Counted from the stretch's first letter, positions 10,580 through 21,536 are shown. The stretch: 64,000 nt of DNA from Bryopsis sp. KO-2023 (GCA_030272585.1 BSYQ01000004.1:2852001-2916000); one strand, 5' to 3'. The notes: generated by a model from the letters alone, not told the origin. Numbers and translations are program-made.

Positions 10580-11700
10580 ATATGTGTTTTTGCTGTTTTG
10601 TAAATTGTATGTACTTCGAGTGTGAAATTATGTAAAAATCATGTCCTGTGAAGCACCGTCATGTGCACATGTATTATTGTTGTAGAGCAGGTGTAAAAAA
10701 CATGTCGACCACAATTCCTGGAACATATGATAAGAAACACGGTTTGAAACAAATAAAAAAAACACACGACTGTCCCAAACTCTTAACCCAGAGTTTTTAT
10801 TAAAAAAACCCTTCAACCAACAACTTCGAATACACACGTCCAAACCCAATACAATATTATATGCGCAGAAGCCCATAAATCCTTTCACTATTGCAGTGGT
10901 GTGCTCAATTTTGGTGCAACGTTCCAGTTTGCTAGAAATGCGAACAGCCCTTCAGCTCCGACTCGATGATGATTGTCACATGGTGCGACTACAACATTAG
11001 TCGGCAAGACATACTGGACAGGCCATAAAACAGGCAAGTTATATGAGTGACTGTCCAAACTCGAAGGGAGAGCGTTCAAACGCCTGAACACTAATTCAGA
11101 TTGTGATCAAATCATTGTGACTCGTGTAGGTTTGAATCTCTCTGATGATGCCCGTGACGGTGGCGTTGATGGTGATGGTGACAATGGTAGTGATGGTAGC
11201 GATTGATGGTGCATAGTTTACACTGTAAACAACCCCCATCCAGTTCGGTGAACCAAATTCAGATAGAAATTCCCACCAGCCTCTGACAAAGAAAAGTTGA
11301 TGCAACTGGTAAGGAAACTGAAAACGGAGAGCAAACAAACTCGCTTCACCACATACAAACATCACTACATTCCTCCAATTCTCCCCTTTTCCCTTCATGC
11401 CTCACTTCTCCTCACCACAGACGTATGCTACTACAGCCCTACAGTTCCACTTCTCACAGCCACCCCCCCTCCAAGAACCACAGCACCTTTACCTGCGAAA
11501 CAAGCAAAACTTCGCTATGAAAGTCCCACCCAAATTCCTTACTGCAAAATAACTGTACTCACTTCATTGATTGCCAAACGAATGAAAATAAACCCAAATA
11601 ATCCCCGTTTGTTCCTATTCTGAGCGAATCCATCATACCATGCACCGGAATGGAATGCCAGAAAACTGATGCTATAAATTCAGATGATGATGGGTGGTTG
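10580..11700. other. CACTA interior without a clear gene
   Basis: Subterminal motif repeats run to about 10700. Two minus-strand frames (11091-10888 and 11398-11096) might be final exons of the cysteine-repeat gene or unrelated; neither starts with a convincing splice site in the required phase. A GATGGTGATGG-type low-complexity run lies at 11150-11215. Confidence 0.4.
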
Positions 11701-12141
11701 GCTTGGTTCATTTATGAGTCATGTGGAGTTTTTCAGCCTTCGAACTTACCTGCAGCAGGCAATGGTTGCAGATGGAAGGATTTGAGCTGTTGGCACATAC
11801 CGGACAGGTTGGTTTAATATCATCCGTGATTGCACTTCTCAAGCACTCATTGCACATCGCAGGATCAGCTGCACCCAATGCCAAAACACCGTAAACCACC
11901 AACAAACAACGATGCAAACAATACATACATGAACCCAGAAGCTACCCCTGTTAGAACATTTGATTGGTTCTATCTCCACATAGTTGGCACAAGATAATGC
12001 TTGCTTGTTCGAATGGATGTGTTTTTCAATGATGATTTCTTGGAAGGAGCATGTGTTGTGAATTTATCGCATACCAGTGTCTGAACAAGTCAAACAGTAT
12101 TCCTCCTTGACGGAGTCGGTGACCGCTAAAGTGAGGCATCC

Positions 12142-12490
12142 TGCAACGGCTGCGACTCTGCAAGTCTGCCAGCCAAGCTGAAGGTGAAACAAAGGGAGAC
12201 CAAGGTGCAAAGCACTCCAAACAAGGTTAAAGCTAGGTTAAAACCAAGTGTACCAATACCCTAGAGGCGCTGCTCAAATACCCTGCTGCAGCACCTCTGA
12301 CAAGACCTGATCCCCTGATCAGACAACTACTGAGCTGACACAGTGAACCCATCACTGTATCAGGTCAGATCACAGAATGTTCTGAGCTGCCAGTTCAGCA
12401 GGGACACCTGCTGAGCTGCCAGCTCGCCAACCTACAGTCAGATCTCCTGATTCAGGGCCCAGCAGGCTCTGAATCAGGCGATTCACTACA
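12142..12490 (-). repeat. Chromovirus 1 3' LTR
   Basis: 349 bp, near-identical to 21188-21536; ends TGCAACGG..CACTACA as read on +. Confidence 0.95.
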
Positions 12491-13481
12491 TTCCTCCCCA
12501 CCTGAACTGCAGTAGCCCCTACTGCAACTTAGAAAGGAAAAACCCCAAGACTGTAAGTGCTAAGGAAAACCCATATCAGTGAATAACTTCCAGTCCACAC
12601 TTCTGCCAATGAAAACTCATATCTGCAACTCAGACCAAACCCAATGTATTGAATTAAAATAAAACATCTTTCAGATTTCAGTCACTGATAATCAAGTCCA
12701 AAAATGAATGTAATCATCCCAAGTCCTGCCACTGGAAATTGCTAACTCTGACACAACCATAACTTTCACAGGGACCAAATTCCCCACACAAATGTTTCAG
12801 CACAACAAACTATCCATGGACCTGTAATATAGAAATCAGAGTCCTTCTTTCAAGCAAACACTGCACTCCATCTGCAGTCTAACATAGAACCCAAATTTCT
12901 CATTTTCCAGCCCCTCAAGTGTTGTAATTCTGCCACTGATTTGCCAAACCAATTTCCACATTCAAAACTAAAATAAAAACTCCTATGCAGGTTGTTGTAT
13001 CTGCCCTTTTAATCAGCCATACTCCAGTGGCAACAAATACCAACCTCACAAAGATAAAAATCCATTTGACTGGACTTCCTTCAAAGGTCACCATGCAATT
13101 CTTTACTCCCCCTTTGGTTAATTCAGTCACTCTTATTTCAGATTGGAATTCTCTAGCAATAACATCTTAACCCTGCTGGACTTGCAATGTATCAACAGGT
13201 GAACCATTTCCATAACCAAAAACAGGTTGCAAACTTCAGAGTTTTCATCTCAACCTGATCAGAAACTGCAAAAGAAATCCTTGTCCACCTCCAACACACT
13301 GATCACCAGAAACTGGACAGCCCTAAGGGTTTAACCCTGCCTGAAAAATTCCACTTCCAACACACTGATCACCAGAAACTGGACAGCCCCAAATCACCAA
13401 CTCTTTCACTGCACCCACTGAGCAAACCACATTCCAATCCTGCCACAACTCCCATGATCACACCTCCTGTCGATTCCTGCC
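12491..13481. other. Chromovirus 1 3' untranslated internal region
   Basis: About 1 kb between ORF3 and the 3' LTR without a supported ORF. It contains a duplicated segment around ACACACTGATCACCAGAAAC at about 13295 and 13358. Confidence 0.6.
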
Positions 13482-14342
13482 TCAGGTCGCCGGACGTTTC
13501 AAGCCCCTCTTTGGCGCAAGCGCGGGCACACTCCAGCGGATCTCTCGAAGCGGCACGCAGTCACGATTGGTTCGTCCCGGGGAGGCTGGCTGCGTTGGCA
13601 GGGGTGGACTGATGACCGCAATCCGCAAAGACGTCAGCACCCTCGGCGCCATGACCGTGTGCTCCCGCAGCTTGCACAGCCCGCACTCTTTCGTCGCATC
13701 CACCGAGACCCCCTTTCGCGTTCCACTGAGTCGTCCAACCACCTCCAAGCTCCCGTCTGGGTTCGTCCTCTCCACCGTTACGTCTGGCGCGTACCAGAGT
13801 CTCTGGACACAGAGGTCCCTGCAGCATACCCGGTGCTTCCCACATGGAAGCTCCCGCACTGGTGCCCCAAGAGACCTCGCCGTCTTGAAGCAAAGCGAAC
13901 AGCCACGTCCCGTTTCTTTCAGCGCCGTCTCCATCTCACTCTTTTGGTCTGCTGCAGGTTTTTCTGGTTCAGGGAGCCCTGTGTCCAGGAAGCCGAAGGA
14001 CAACTCCTCTTCGGACTCCAACCGCGTTACCGGCATTTTCTTCGCCCACTCTCGCCACGCTTTCAGCTCACTCTCGGCAGCACTCAGAGACCCTTGCAGC
14101 TTCCACTTTTCCTGCTCCACCTTTTGACACTTGCTCCTCAGCCTTTCCAACTCCGCAACGTCGACTGCCCTCTTCCGCAGGACCTGCACCGCCTCCTCAA
14201 ACGCCACAACCTCATCTGCCCCCTCGATCACGTCGGCTTTCTCCACCGCTGCCGCAGGGATAACCACAGGGGCAGCCTCTGCTGGTTCACTGCTGCTAGC
14301 GGGGGTTGAGACGATAAGGGCGGCCTGGTTTGCTGGTTCCAT
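13482..14342 (-). CDS. Chromovirus 1 ORF3: coiled-coil plus cysteine-rich protein
   Basis: About 286 codons starting at the ATG at 14342, 174 nt after the pol stop. The frame stays open upstream to 14438, but only through a GTG. After an Ala/Pro-rich start it has a leucine/glutamate-rich coiled-coil stretch (EVLRKRAVDVAELERL region), then a Cys-rich part: CSLC, later LPCGKHRVCCRDLC, later ECGLCKLREH. The arrangement matches ORF3 of chromovirus 3, so it is a family gene and not a chance frame. It sits where retroviruses carry env, but no signal peptide or membrane span is visible, so it is not env-like. Function unknown; zinc binding is inferred from cysteine spacing. Confidence 0.75.
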   Translation of the reverse strand: MEPANQAALIVSTPASSSEPAEAAPVVIPAAAVEKADVIEGADEVVAFEEAVQVLRKRAVDVAELERLRSKCQKVEQEKWKLQGSLSAAESELKAWREWAKKMPVTRLESEEELSFGFLDTGLPEPEKPAADQKSEMETALKETGRGCSLCFKTARSLGAPVRELPCGKHRVCCRDLCVQRLWYAPDVTVERTNPDGSLEVVGRLSGTRKGVSVDATKECGLCKLREHTVMAPRVLTSLRIAVISPPLPTQPASPGRTNRDCVPLREIRWSVPALAPKRGLKRPAT

Positions 14343-14515
14343 GTTGACTCCTTCCTTTCGAACGATAGGCTCCTCTTTCTCTCTTCCTGCTCTGCGCACG
14401 TAACTTGCTAGACAGTTTCCTGCTGCAGTATACTGCACTCCTATTTCCGTTTCTGTCGGGGTTGATTCAGTCTGTCAGAGATATCAACCTGTCACCTCTG
14501 CTTGGTCGGGTCCTT

Positions 14516-17500
14516 TCAGCTCCTTATCTCAAACTCACGTAACTTGTCCGGTGCGTTTCGCAAGTTTCTGGCAGGCTCCCATGTATCCTCTGACTGGTCA
14601 TAGCCCTGCCACCTGACAAGGTACTGCTTCCTGCCTCTGACAGTCCTTTCTGCAAGAATCCTGTCCACCAGGTATTCCTCTTGCCCCTCAACCAGCTCTG
14701 GTTCAGGCTGCAGTGTGTGTGTCCTCCTGGCTGGAAAACTGCCCTCCTGATCAATAAAGGCAGGCTTCAGCTTGGACACATGAAACACATCATGGATTCG
14801 CCAATGCCCTGGCAGCCTCAACCTGACTGCCACCTCTGACAGCCTTTCTACCACCTCAAATGGCCCACAGAACTTTGCAGTTAGTTTCCTGCTCAGTACA
14901 TCAGGTAGGGGTAAGTCCTTGGTTGCCAGAAAAACTTTTTCGCCTGGCTCAAAGCCCCCTCCCCGCCTGGTTTGATCCGCCACCTGGCGTTGTCGATCTT
15001 GAGCTTGAGCAATGTTGTCTCTGCCAGCAAGCAGAGCTTGCTGCCAAGTAGTCCACCAATCATCCACCGCAGGGCAGGCTGTAGTTGCTACAGCACTTGC
15101 AGGAGTTCGGGGATTCTGCCCGTACATGAGGAAAAAGGGAGAGAATCCTGTAGTGGCATTGATGCTGGAGTTGTAAGCAAACTCTGCAGCAGCCAAATGC
15201 TCTTCCCAATCTGCACCTGCAGGCTCAACATAACTTCGCAGAATCTCCTGCACAGTTCTGTTAGCCCTTTCTGTCTGCCCGTCTGTCTCAGGGTGGTAAC
15301 TACTAGACATTGCCAATCTAGTATTTGCTCTCTTCCACAGAGCTCTCCAAAAATTACTAGTGAACCGACTGTCTCTATCCGAAACAATCTCTTGAGGCAA
15401 CCCAAAGAAACGAACTACATTCTGAAAGAATAAATCTGCAACACCTGCTGCAGTTACCGTTTGTTTGGTTGGAATCAATCGCAACATCTTACTGAATCTG
15501 TCCACTACCACAAGCAAATAATCTGACCCCTTCCTGGTTTTAGGCAAAGGGCCTACAAAATCCATTGAAACACTGGACCACCTGTCATCAGGAATAGGCA
15601 GAGGCTGCAGCTTACCCAAAGGCCTCTGATTAGAAGCCTTATTTCTCTGACAGGGGATGCAATTCTTGACATACTTCTGTACTGTGCCTGAAATGCGTGG
15701 CCAGAAATAATGCGCCTGCACTCTGACCAGCGTTTTTCGTCTGCCCAGATGTCCTGCCAATGCTGATTCATGGCAGTCATGGAGCAACTTCTCCCTGAGC
15801 CCGTCTGCATCAGGTATCCACCATTTCCAGGCATTGCAAACCCTTCTCCAAAGCCTCTGACCATCCCACTTTACATGAGCTGGTCTGTAGTTTGCCTCAA
15901 TCAATTGCTTGCATAAAGGATCCTTTTGATAGGCCTCCTTGACCTCCTCCTGAAATCCCTGGGTCAGGTCCAATCTTGCTTGTGCATTAACTTCAGGCTG
16001 CTCCTTTGCAGTCTGATGTGTGGCCCTGCTCAGTGCATCTGCCACCACATTATCTCTTCCAGGCCTGTATTTGATCTCAAACTTGAAGGATTGCAAGGTC
16101 TCCATCCACCTTGCCTGCCTCTTGGACAACTGAGGCTGAGTCTGTAGATACTTCAGTGGTGCATGATCAGTGTGCACCACAAATTCCTGAGCATCCAGAT
16201 AGTGCCTCCACACCTTGAGTGCATGTACAATGGCCAAGAGCTCCTTCTCATGGGTAGCATAATTCAGTTCTGCAGGTTGCAGTTTCCTGCTTTCATAGGC
16301 CACAGGCTGCTGACCCTGTCCATGGTCCTGTGTAAGGACTGCTCCAATAGCATAGTCTGAAGCATCAGTGGTGACTTCAAACTTCAATCCTGGGTCAGGC
16401 ACCAACAACACTGGTGCAGACATCAATGCCTCCTTAATATCCTGCATTGACGCAGCTTCCCTTTCTGTCCATTGCCAGCTTGCTTCCTTCTTCAGCAAGG
16501 CAGTCAATGGCTTAGCCCTGGCAGAGAAGTCCTTGATGAACCTTCTGTAGTAATTTGCCAGGCCAAGGAAGGATCTGAGGTCCTTCACTGACGTTAAGGG
16601 AGGCCAGTCCCTGATGATCTGCACTTTGCTCTGCAACACCTGTATACCTGCAGCACTCACTTCATGCCCCAAAAACTCCACCTGCATCTTGCAGATATCA
16701 CACTTAGTAGCTGAAGCATACAGTTTCTGTTCCCTCAGTCTCTGCAACACTTTCTGCAAGTGAACCTTGTGTTCAGCCCAATTCCTGCTGTAAACCAAAA
16801 TGTCATCCAAATAAACTATGCAGAAAATATCCAAGAAATCATGAAGAACATGGTTCATGGTGTTCATAAAGGTGGCAGGGGCATTTGTCAGCCCAAAAGG
16901 AAGAACCACATATTCAAAAAGCCCATATCTAGTGCGGAAGGCCGTCTTTTCTGAATCTGCAGGGTCCAACCGCACTTGATGATAACCTGAGCAGAGATCT
17001 ATTTTACTGAAACAACGAGCTCCCTGAATCTGATCTAGCAACTCCTCAATCCTTGGAATAGGATACCTGTTTTTCACTGTCAGTTTATTCAGTGCCCTGA
17101 AATCGACACACATTCTCAACTTCCCATTTTTCTTTGGAACGAATAAAACTGGTGATCCCCAGGGTGACTTGCTAGGTCTGATAAAACCCTGTTTCAGCAA
17201 CTCTGCCAACTGCTTTTTCAGTTCTTCTCTTTCTGCAAAACTAGCCCTGTAAAGTCCCTTCTTTACTGGTTCTGCCCCTTCCACAAGTTCTATCTTGTGG
17301 TTAACACCTCTGTCAGGAGGTAACTCCTGAGGCAGTTCTTCTTTGAACAAATCCTGAAACTCTTTTCTGATTTCTTTTTCCAACTGCAAAGCTTCTCTTT
17401 CTTCCTCTGAGACTGTATCTGCAAAACTTCCTTTTACTGCTTCAGTACTTTCTAATCCATTTATTGCATGCTCAACATCCACTTCTCTCAAATGAAGTAA

Positions 17501-18775
17501 ATATATAGGTCTGCCCTTGCGAGCAGCCTGTGCGAACTCTGCTGCAGACATCAGATCCAACTCTGCTGTACTGCAATCCTCTACTCTACCAGTCTGCATT
17601 CTGAGATTGACTGCTCCCTGAGGTGTCTGCAAGACCAACAACTTCTTTTGCCAATCTATAACAGGGTTGTGTTTGCTTAACCAAGACATTCCTAACACCA
17701 GGTCGTACCTCCCTAGTGTTATGGCATACATCTTTTCCTCTGATACAAACCTGCCCATTTTGACACTGGCCTGCAGCTCTTTTTCTACCTTTTCTGAGGT
17801 TTTACCATCTGCTAACTGCACCTCAGTCAGTACCTCAGCAGCTTCTGTCTGAATGCCATTTTCAAGCAACCAATCTTTTGAAACAAAATTGTCAGTTGCC
17901 CCACTATCTATCAATATTCGAGAAAAACAACCTGCCACAGTTCCTGTGGTCTTCAACATCCCTTGAGTCCCCCCATGGACTCCTCTCAACTTCAAAAGTG
18001 GGGGTTCATCTAAGCTATGTCCTTGAAAGCAAACTTCATTAGGTCTGCCCAGCTCAGATTCCTCTCTCACTGAAAACGAGTCTGCAGCGTCTGCCCTCAG
18101 ATCACTGTCAGCACTCACATGCACAGAAAACTCATGCAGGTCAGGTGTGGCCCCGCCTGGCCCTGCACCTCCTGCCTCAGGGACCTGAGAGGTGGTGGTT
18201 CCACTCGACCGACCAGCCTCCTCATTCCCGGAAACCTCCTTCAAAATTCCTGCAGATGCTACTGCCCCTGCAGCAGCACCCACTAATTCATCCACTGACC
18301 TACTCGCAGGAGACTCTGCCTCCAGCAGAGTACCCGCCAATTCATCCACTGACCTACTTGCAGGAGACTCTGCCTCCAGCAGAGTACCCGCCAATTCATC
18401 CACTGACCTACTTGCAGGAGACTCTGCCTCCAGCAGAGTACCCGCCAATTCATCCACTGACCTACTTGCAGGAGACTCTGCCTCCAGCAGAGTACCCGCC
18501 AATTCATCCACTGACCTACTTGCAGGAGACTCTGCCTCCAGCAGAGTACCCGCCAATTCATCCACTGACCTACTTGCAGGAGACTCTGCCTTCAACAGAG
18601 TACCCGCCAATTCAACGTTTTCCAAACGACCGACCTTCCCTTTCGGTGTGGCTTCACAAGGCACACCACCTGCCGGGTTCTGCTTCCCTGAAACAGATGC
18701 TACCCTCCCCATGGTAGCCTGCTTGTGTGGGTGGCTACGCCGGCCCTCCCACACTCCTCTTCTGTCCTCCTTCAC
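14516..18775 (-). CDS. pol: Chromovirus 1 Pol: protease, RT, RNase H, integrase, chromodomain
   Basis: Uninterrupted frame of about 1419 codons; approximate residues follow. Six 18-residue repeats occupy about 54-165. An aspartic protease motif IDSGATD is near 288 and the RT motif YLDD near 654. RNase H follows (TTDASDYAIGAVL), then an HHCC zinc finger (CIPCQRNK) and the integrase D-D-E core (SMDFVGPLP, VSDRDSRF, GQTERANR). A GPF module and a C-terminal chromodomain (EEYLVDRILAERT..YLVRWQGY) start near 1360. All catalytic residues I looked for are present. The frame is -1 relative to gag and stays open upstream into the gag stop, consistent with frameshift expression; the nominal start at 18775 is a GTG. 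Confidence 0.95.
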   Translation of the reverse strand: MKEDRRGVWEGRRSHPHKQATMGRVASVSGKQNPAGGVPCEATPKGKVGRLENVELAGTLLKAESPASRSVDELAGTLLEAESPASRSVDELAGTLLEAESPASRSVDELAGTLLEAESPASRSVDELAGTLLEAESPASRSVDELAGTLLEAESPASRSVDELVGAAAGAVASAGILKEVSGNEEAGRSSGTTTSQVPEAGGAGPGGATPDLHEFSVHVSADSDLRADAADSFSVREESELGRPNEVCFQGHSLDEPPLLKLRGVHGGTQGMLKTTGTVAGCFSRILIDSGATDNFVSKDWLLENGIQTEAAEVLTEVQLADGKTSEKVEKELQASVKMGRFVSEEKMYAITLGRYDLVLGMSWLSKHNPVIDWQKKLLVLQTPQGAVNLRMQTGRVEDCSTAELDLMSAAEFAQAARKGRPIYLLHLREVDVEHAINGLESTEAVKGSFADTVSEEEREALQLEKEIRKEFQDLFKEELPQELPPDRGVNHKIELVEGAEPVKKGLYRASFAEREELKKQLAELLKQGFIRPSKSPWGSPVLFVPKKNGKLRMCVDFRALNKLTVKNRYPIPRIEELLDQIQGARCFSKIDLCSGYHQVRLDPADSEKTAFRTRYGLFEYVVLPFGLTNAPATFMNTMNHVLHDFLDIFCIVYLDDILVYSRNWAEHKVHLQKVLQRLREQKLYASATKCDICKMQVEFLGHEVSAAGIQVLQSKVQIIRDWPPLTSVKDLRSFLGLANYYRRFIKDFSARAKPLTALLKKEASWQWTEREAASMQDIKEALMSAPVLLVPDPGLKFEVTTDASDYAIGAVLTQDHGQGQQPVAYESRKLQPAELNYATHEKELLAIVHALKVWRHYLDAQEFVVHTDHAPLKYLQTQPQLSKRQARWMETLQSFKFEIKYRPGRDNVVADALSRATHQTAKEQPEVNAQARLDLTQGFQEEVKEAYQKDPLCKQLIEANYRPAHVKWDGQRLWRRVCNAWKWWIPDADGLREKLLHDCHESALAGHLGRRKTLVRVQAHYFWPRISGTVQKYVKNCIPCQRNKASNQRPLGKLQPLPIPDDRWSSVSMDFVGPLPKTRKGSDYLLVVVDRFSKMLRLIPTKQTVTAAGVADLFFQNVVRFFGLPQEIVSDRDSRFTSNFWRALWKRANTRLAMSSSYHPETDGQTERANRTVQEILRSYVEPAGADWEEHLAAAEFAYNSSINATTGFSPFFLMYGQNPRTPASAVATTACPAVDDWWTTWQQALLAGRDNIAQAQDRQRQVADQTRRGGGFEPGEKVFLATKDLPLPDVLSRKLTAKFCGPFEVVERLSEVAVRLRLPGHWRIHDVFHVSKLKPAFIDQEGSFPARRTHTLQPEPELVEGQEEYLVDRILAERTVRGRKQYLVRWQGYDQSEDTWEPARNLRNAPDKLREFEIRS
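18290..18616 (-). repeat. 54-bp tandem repeat encoding 18 residues, six copies
   Basis: In-frame copies of ELAGTLLEAESPASRSVD, five near-identical and one variant, in the linker between the start of Pol and the protease. Confidence 0.9.
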
Positions 18776-18816
18776 CTTTTCATTCCGGCCAAGGGACTCT
18801 CCAGCCCTTGACCTCT

Positions 18817-18826
18817 TTAGTTTTCC
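18817..18826 (-). promoter_or_regulatory. Candidate -1 frameshift site at the gag stop of chromovirus 1
   Basis: On the minus strand gag ends G-GAA-AAC-TAA. The pol frame is -1 and opens just upstream of it. The heptamer GGAAAAC approximates the X-XXY-YYZ slip pattern. Confidence 0.5.
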
Positions 18827-20010
18827 GAGCAGTCAGCGGCGAAGTGGCCTTTCTTGCCACACCTGTAACAATCAACATGGGCTGCTGATCTGCCCATATC
18901 CATTCTGCTCCTCCTGTCTGAGGAACCCTCTCCAGTTCCTCCTCGTTTCTGCCTCTGGTGTCTGCGAGGACTGCCACTGCGTCCTCTGCTTTTACTGCGA
19001 CTGTAACTGCGATCACCACCGCGACTGCCGCTGCGACCTCTACTGCCGCTGCGACCTTCCCTGACATCAAACCCCACGCGGTTACGCTGGAGGCCATCAA
19101 CCTCCATACGATCACCTAAGTGTGGTGCCTGACGCTGCGGGTGGTACCTGTCGCGTTCGGTGTTATACCTTCCTCGACTGCTACTGCGACCTCTGCTCTG
19201 GGATCTGCCTCTGCTGAACGACCTGCCACGACTCTTCGATCTGTCCCTGCGCGACCTTGCGCGTCTGCTGCTGGGACTGCGATCTCTGTGGTAGTTTTCA
19301 AGAGGACCTTCCCAGGTCGCCGCCAGCGCGATCGCTCTTTCGAGGGTGTTGGGATCTTCCATCTCAACCTTCGTCCGCAGACGCTCGTGCAGACCCTCCA
19401 TGAACCTGAAGAGCTTTTCCCCAGGATTGCTGTCATGAATCTGCAGTGTGAGCCTGCGAAACTTGTGTACATACTCAGCAACCGAAAGTCGCCCCTGACG
19501 CAACCGAGACCACTCTCTTCTGAAGTCACGGTTCTCGTTCACCTTGCCAAACTCCTGTCTCAGCTGTTCAACCAAAGCAACAAGTGACTGAGGCAGTTCC
19601 TGGTGGCCTGCAAGAGCAGCCTCATATCTGCCTCTCCACCAAGTACCTGCAGCTCCCCTGAGTGATCCTGCAGCCACTAAAACCTGCTGCTCTACATCCC
19701 TTGTGCCTGTCACATCAAAATATGTCTGTAACTGCACCTGCCACTCATTCAGTGGGATATCACCAGGGTCACCATACCAAGCATCTGGTGTCTTTGCTCT
19801 TGCCTTGCCCAATGCTGCTGGAGCCTGTGGCTGAGGCAACCTCTCTGCCACAGCCTGCTGCACAACATCATTCATCTGATGGTTGACATTTGCAGCAACA
19901 TTCCTCAGGTGAAGGACTTCATTCTGCAGATCTGTTATCATCTGCCTCATTGCCTGCAGATCGAAAGGATCTGGGGCTGGCACCCCCATCTGCTCCTCCC
20001 CGCCTGACAT
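18817..20010 (-). CDS. gag: Chromovirus 1 Gag with SR-rich region and zinc knuckle
   Basis: 397 codons from an ATG. It has a Ty3-type capsid segment (TWWRGRYEAAL, then a FGKVNENRDFRREWSRLRQG-like block and VAEYVHKFRRL), a long Ser/Arg repeat tract (SRGRS type) and one knuckle CYRCGKKGHFAADC near the end. It overlaps the upstream ORF at 20401-19919 by 92 nt. Confidence 0.92.
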   Translation of the reverse strand: MSGGEEQMGVPAPDPFDLQAMRQMITDLQNEVLHLRNVAANVNHQMNDVVQQAVAERLPQPQAPAALGKARAKTPDAWYGDPGDIPLNEWQVQLQTYFDVTGTRDVEQQVLVAAGSLRGAAGTWWRGRYEAALAGHQELPQSLVALVEQLRQEFGKVNENRDFRREWSRLRQGRLSVAEYVHKFRRLTLQIHDSNPGEKLFRFMEGLHERLRTKVEMEDPNTLERAIALAATWEGPLENYHRDRSPSSRRARSRRDRSKSRGRSFSRGRSQSRGRSSSRGRYNTERDRYHPQRQAPHLGDRMEVDGLQRNRVGFDVREGRSGSRGRSGSRGGDRSYSRSKSRGRSGSPRRHQRQKRGGTGEGSSDRRSRMDMGRSAAHVDCYRCGKKGHFAADCSEN

Positions 20011-20401
20011 TCCTTCTGCGCCTTAGCTCGTTCTGCTCACGCCTCTGCTCGTTCTGCTCACGCCTCTCCTGCGTTGCCCTCTGCAATCTGTAGATAGGAC
20101 ACTGAGGATCAGAACAGTCGTAGTATCTGATGACGTTACCACTGCGTTCTGCCTTTCTGTGGCCGTGAGGAGGCGCTCTGAGAGGAGGTGGTGGCACCAC
20201 TGCCAACGGGTGTCTCACTGGACCCAGAACCTGCACCGGTCTGGGTAACCTGTAAGGAGCTGGAACCCAGTCCCCTGCGAAAGTAAACAGATCAGGTGGC
20301 AGATTTCCCTGAAACTCTGCCTCACCCTGAATCACAGTTTCCTCGTCTGTTTCTGCCTCACTTTCACTACTTCTCACTGCTACAGGTCTACCAAAACTCA
20401 T
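19919..20401 (-). CDS. Chromovirus 1 upstream ORF b
   Basis: 160 codons from an ATG, between the 5' LTR and gag. It has an acidic start (SESEAETDEETV), a proline-rich middle, then Arg/Gln-rich repeats (RREQNEQ). It overlaps the start of gag. No recognised domain; chromovirus 3 has similar small ORFs in the same place. Confidence 0.5.
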   Translation of the reverse strand: MSFGRPVAVRSSESEAETDEETVIQGEAEFQGNLPPDLFTFAGDWVPAPYRLPRPVQVLGPVRHPLAVVPPPPLRAPPHGHRKAERSGNVIRYYDCSDPQCPIYRLQRATQERREQNEQRREQNELRRRRNVRRGGADGGASPRSFRSAGNEADDNRSAE

Positions 20402-20536
20402 ACAACAACCAGAGTCAGAAGATCTCTTTTACAGGTTGCTAGTTCTGATCCTTTCCTTCTCAAGCCACTCTAACAAAAGAAGGCAGTTCGGATTCCTACA
20501 AGTAACAGAATATATCCAAGTACCCTGCCGAAACAC

Positions 20537-20752
20537 CTAATAATGATCGTGCGAGGGAGCCAAAACTGAACTCTCCTCCACCTGACTCAGTGGTTCCTGC
20601 ACCCTGTTTTCCCTGATAGGTCCTGCTCTGAAAACAAAGGCAGGTAAAGTCCGAGTCTGATCTGGCTGATTCTCACTAGGAAACCCGTCAGAGGACACTT
20701 CCTCTTCGTCAGAACTAACAACTGTAAAACCTGAGCCCGCACTGCTCATCAA
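20537..20752 (-). CDS. Chromovirus 1 upstream ORF a
   Basis: About 70 codons; Ser/Asp/Glu-rich (VVSSDEEEVSSD). It is the first ORF of any size after the 5' LTR. Its coding status is inferred from position and from analogy with chromovirus 3. Confidence 0.35.
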   Translation of the reverse strand: MMSSAGSGFTVVSSDEEEVSSDGFPSENQPDQTRTLPAFVFRAGPIRENRVQEPLSQVEESSVLAPSHDHY

Positions 20753-21187
20753 CTGCCGACCCTAGTTCCGCTACGCAAACTCTAACACTTCAGGCCGCGC
20801 AAATCTGCGTCTGTGCCCCCTTGCTGCTGCGCAAAACCTGCGCCTGCAAAACTCTACCACTCAAGGCTGCGCAAATCTGCGTCTGTGCCCGCACTGAACT
20901 GTGCCCCTTACTGCTGCGCAAAACCTGCGCCTGACAACGTTCTATGCTAGGCAACGCCTGCAAACTCTACTATAACCTTGCGTACAAAACGACCTCTGTG
21001 CAGCACTGCGCCTACACAAAACTGTGCGAAAACTGCGCCAACTATTCCTGCACTCAGCGCTACTCTGCGCCCTGATCGGTTCTGTAAAAACCTTGCGCCT
21101 GAAAACTCTGCGCCTGCTGCTTCACCAGAACTCTCTGCTTCTCCCAAGATCACTTGTGATCTTGCCACAAGAATGCTCCGAAACCAA
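20753..21187. other. Chromovirus 1 leader with short repeats
   Basis: Between the 5' LTR and ORF a lie alternating segments such as CTGCGCAAAACCTGCGCCTG and GCGCAAATCTGCGTCTGTGC, repeated several times. The primer-binding site is at its right edge. Confidence 0.6.
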
Positions 21188-21536
21188 TGCAACGGCTGCG
21201 ACTCTGCAAGTCTGCCAGCCAAGTTGAAGGTGAAACAAAGGGAGACCAAGGTGCAAAGCACTCCAAACAAGGTTAAAGCTAGGTTAAAACCAAGTGTACC
21301 AATACCCTAGAGGCGCTGCTCAAATACCCTGCTGCAGCACCTCTGACAAGACCTGATCCCCTGATCAGACAACTACTGAGCTGACACAGTGAACCCATCA
21401 CTGTATCAGGTCAGATCACAGAATGTTCTGAGCTGCCAGTTCAGCAGGGACACCTGCTGAGCTGCCAGCTCGCCAACCTACAGTCAGATCTCCTGATTCA
21501 GGGCCCAGCAGGCTCTGAATCAGGCGATTCACTACA
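21188..21536 (-). repeat. Chromovirus 1 5' LTR
   Basis: 349 bp; followed by the CATCC duplication at 21537-21541. Confidence 0.95.

Larger units (their letters stand above)
12142..21536 (-). mobile_element. Chromovirus 1: complete Ty3/gypsy LTR retrotransposon
   Basis: Two 349-bp LTRs with TG..CA ends are flanked by CATCC duplications (12137-12141 and 21537-21541). I found one LTR difference (C at 12178, T at 21224), so insertion is recent. The primer-binding site complement GCTCCGAAACCA lies at 21175-21186, one base inside the 5' LTR. A purine tract reading GGTGGGGAGGAA on the minus strand abuts the 3' LTR. Order on the minus strand: two short acidic upstream ORFs, gag, pol (protease, RT, RNase H, integrase, chromodomain), extra ORF3. 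Confidence 0.95.

Noticed and set aside
18145..19064. Long + strand frames opposite pol and gag of chromovirus 1
   Set aside because: They arise from the 54-bp tandem repeat and SR-rich gag read in antisense; no domain or start context.
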